This document shows positions 61,702-64,000 of a stretch of 64,000 bases of DNA, in pieces. Origin of the DNA: Adineta steineri (taxonomy: Eukaryota > Rotifera > Eurotatoria > Adinetida > Adinetidae). Every line of letters begins with the position of its first letter. The first letter of the stretch is position 1. Below the pieces are notes generated by a model, which saw nothing but the letters and a program-made list of their open reading frames with translations, was not told where the DNA came from and did not search any database. The position numbers and the translations under genes were made by a program. The stretch spans positions 237,912 through 301,911 of the forward strand of contig CAJNOI010000065.1 in NCBI GenBank assembly GCA_905250115.1, written 5' to 3'.

Positions 61702-64000
61702 CATGAACTGTAATTTTATGAGCGCACCTTCTTCATTTTTTTTTTCTTCTTTCACTTGTATCTTATAAAACAAAAATAGAACGTGACGAAAAAACGACTA
61801 TAAAAGAGAAGAAAAATAAACGAACATAATAAAGGATTTTGACATGTATGCTTATTGTCATATGAAGATCCGATGTTTATTGAAGAAAAGCACATCGTTT
61901 CTTGATAAAATAATGACATCCGTTATTATCTATAATCCATATATATATAGATAGTGATAACATGACATTGTTAAAGATGGAAGTCTTTAATTAAAATAAT
62001 GAAAGAAAATGATCGAAAAAATAACGATTATTATGACGTTTGAAATTATAATTATTAATATAAAAAAAAATATGTCAATCAAAAATAATACAAAAGATAG
62101 AATATTGCTGTATTAGAGAATTGAAATGAATAGGAAATTAGATGTTAGAAAGATAGAATGTCTCGTCTTTCAAAATGAGGAAATAATAGAAATAGTACTT
62201 GAATATATCAAAAGGAAATTGTTGAATGTAGTTTTTCTTTCTAATGATGTTTGATTCTGTTGGTTAATACATATAAGTGAGCCAAAAAGACAAAATTTTA
62301 TTGTTTGAACGAGATAATTTGTTTTTCTTTGCTAAGAAAATTTTAATGATATATATGTCTATGCGACTAGTATATTATTTCAGTCTTATCTGTACCAATG
62401 TGAATAATAATTAGCTTTTTAATTGCATCACTAATGTTAATATTTATGATCTTATTAGAAGAAATATATTTGCATTCAGGCGGAAAAATCATTACTCTAC
62501 TATCATAAAAATAAAGTAATAAGAAAGTTTTATTTTTTATGACAGTTTTTCCATTGATTAGTCATTGGGAAAATCTTATTATTAAATACGAAAAAAAGGA
62601 ATATACGATCCATTCTATGTTTAGATTGTGTATTCAGATTATATACTTGCATAGTTTTTCAAGATAAATAGCAACAAGAAAATTGATATACTGATATCAA
62701 AGATCATTAACTAAATAAATATCCAAAAGAATCATTTCAATAACATAGTCGGATCTAATTCCATTGGAGTTTTTATATGATCAGTAAAATTCTGGCAAAA
62801 ATTTCGTGACAAATTGATATTAGAATTCATAATAATGTTGAAATTTAATCGAATGTTAACCTAAGATGAGATAGCAATTAGATCTCAGTTAATAAAGTTG
62901 AAATCAACTGATCAATTCAGTATTTGTTTGATTCCCCTAAGTACCATTGCTCAGTCAAACACTGACATATAATCCTTGACAAATTATGTCTCCTGTGTCC
63001 GTTTATTATATTGATCAACGAAAAACTATTGACGTGTACATACATGTATCTCTACTCGTTTTATCACTTTTTCGAGATAGATACTAAAATAATTGAAAAA
63101 GCGCATATCGGTAATAAAAATCTTCGAAAGAAGTATTTTGTAGAAAATACTAAAAAAAGATGTAATTTATTTCTCCTTCAAATTCAACTGATCTTCATAT
63201 GATCTGTTTAAAAATAAGAACTATCCAAACGAAAAGAAAAGGAATGGAATTGTACAGATAACAACTCATTTCCAGCGTAAAATTTTAAATTATACATCAT
63301 TATTTAATAATATCTTAAAGAAACTCCTATAAATGTTTATGTTAATAAAGAAGTAGCCAACTCTATGTTTCGAAATAATTTCATTGGAGTTTGAGATGCT
63401 TGTAGCAGTCGTATAGTCAGTACAGGCAAAACTTGTTTTTATGGTTATCATCTGAAGATACAAATTGACCTCAATAAATGTATTAGTTGATTTCGTTGAT
63501 TCTATTAATTCTAGTAAGCTAGAGTCAGCTGTTTCGTCTTATATAATATACATGATGATTATCGTTGTTTTTAATGTGCTGCAATGTATTTTCTGACTAA
63601 ATGAAAATAGTCATAGAGATTGCATTTTAGAATATCATTTCTAAAATAAAACTGTTTTAACTTATTTATTAATATTCAACTCGAAATCGAACCGTTAGTG
63701 AGCTTCGAAAATCTATCTTTAGCAAAATAAAAAACATGTGTAAGGTGTTCTAAAACTCTATAACAAAAGAAACTTAACTAATGAACTTTTTTCAGATGAT
63801 AGATATTTGTGTGGAAGCCTGTTTTTACGCAGATAAACTTTCCAAATACCGTCCAAAGTTATAGCATTCGAGTAAAATATCAGCATCAGTTCTTACATTT
63901 TTTGAAACTTTCATATTGGTTACATCTCGCACTATCGTTTATATGTACCGATTGTTATATATTAGTACAAAGATTGATCATAGGAGCTTTAAGTTCTCGA
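61153..64000. other. Gene-free AT-rich right end
   Basis: About 2.8 kb after the BRSK stop codon. Includes BRSK 3' UTR sequence, pyrimidine-rich runs near 61420-61450, a TA run near 61547-61562 and a (GT)n microsatellite near 61678-61701. I see no protein or RNA gene on either strand. Confidence 0.5.
61678..61701. repeat. (GT)n microsatellite
   Basis: About eleven GT units downstream of BRSK, beginning GTGCGTGTGC. Confidence 0.75.

Overview
The window looks like nuclear DNA of a small, gene-dense, A+T-rich metazoan. Most genes are split by very short introns (about 45-70 bp) with GT...AG ends, poly-T-rich acceptors and very short exons (down to 12 nt). Gene content (GABA-B receptor, BRSK kinase, C1q and C-type-lectin-like proteins, elongator, mitoribosome) is animal. 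Compactness and base composition fit a bdelloid rotifer such as Rotaria or Adineta; that placement is inference, since no marker gene decides it. All multi-exon models were built by hand from splice signals, reading-frame continuity and family similarity, so single boundaries may be off by a base or a few.

Layout. 1-4.7 kb: the 5' part of a gene running off the left edge, then repeat-rich intergenic DNA. 4.7-9.2 kb: a GT31-like glycosyltransferase with altered catalytic motifs, an acidic secreted protein with furin-type sites, and a small membrane protein. 9.7-19.6 kb: LRRC45 (minus), then a four-EF-hand calmodulin-like protein, a GOT1 Golgi protein and the SLC30A9 zinc transporter (plus). 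20.5-22.2 kb: two tandem four-helix membrane proteins. 22.2-25.6 kb: an island without recognised genes, holding a long inverted-repeat element, hairpins with GTGGATAT-type arms, and a block of inverted TCAGTA motifs.

25.6-36.5 kb is packed with housekeeping genes: mL45, COMMD3, GALT, a PABIR/FAM122-like PP2A regulator and ELP4 on the minus strand; then, across a gap of about 190 bp, EIF2A and NAA50 on the plus strand only 74 bp apart. 36.9-49.7 kb (all minus): a C-type-lectin-like receptor, a GABA-B receptor, a collagen-C1q protein, an unknown single-pass membrane protein, ANKRD39 and the APC/C activator FZR1/Cdh1. 50.8-53.1 kb: a decayed PARP-family gene and a tandem array of about 160 bp units with a 10-N assembly gap. 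53.8-61.2 kb: divergent SERBP1/HABP4-like (minus) and BRSK/SAD kinase (plus) genes. 61.2-64 kb: no gene seen.

Most genes are ordinary conserved housekeeping or neuronal genes and do not form one pathway. I see no complete new multi-gene system. The observations most worth following are the GT31 paralogue with changed catalytic motifs, the prohormone-like acidic protein, the inverted TCAGTA array, the long-TIR element and the possible EIF2A-NAA50 operon.
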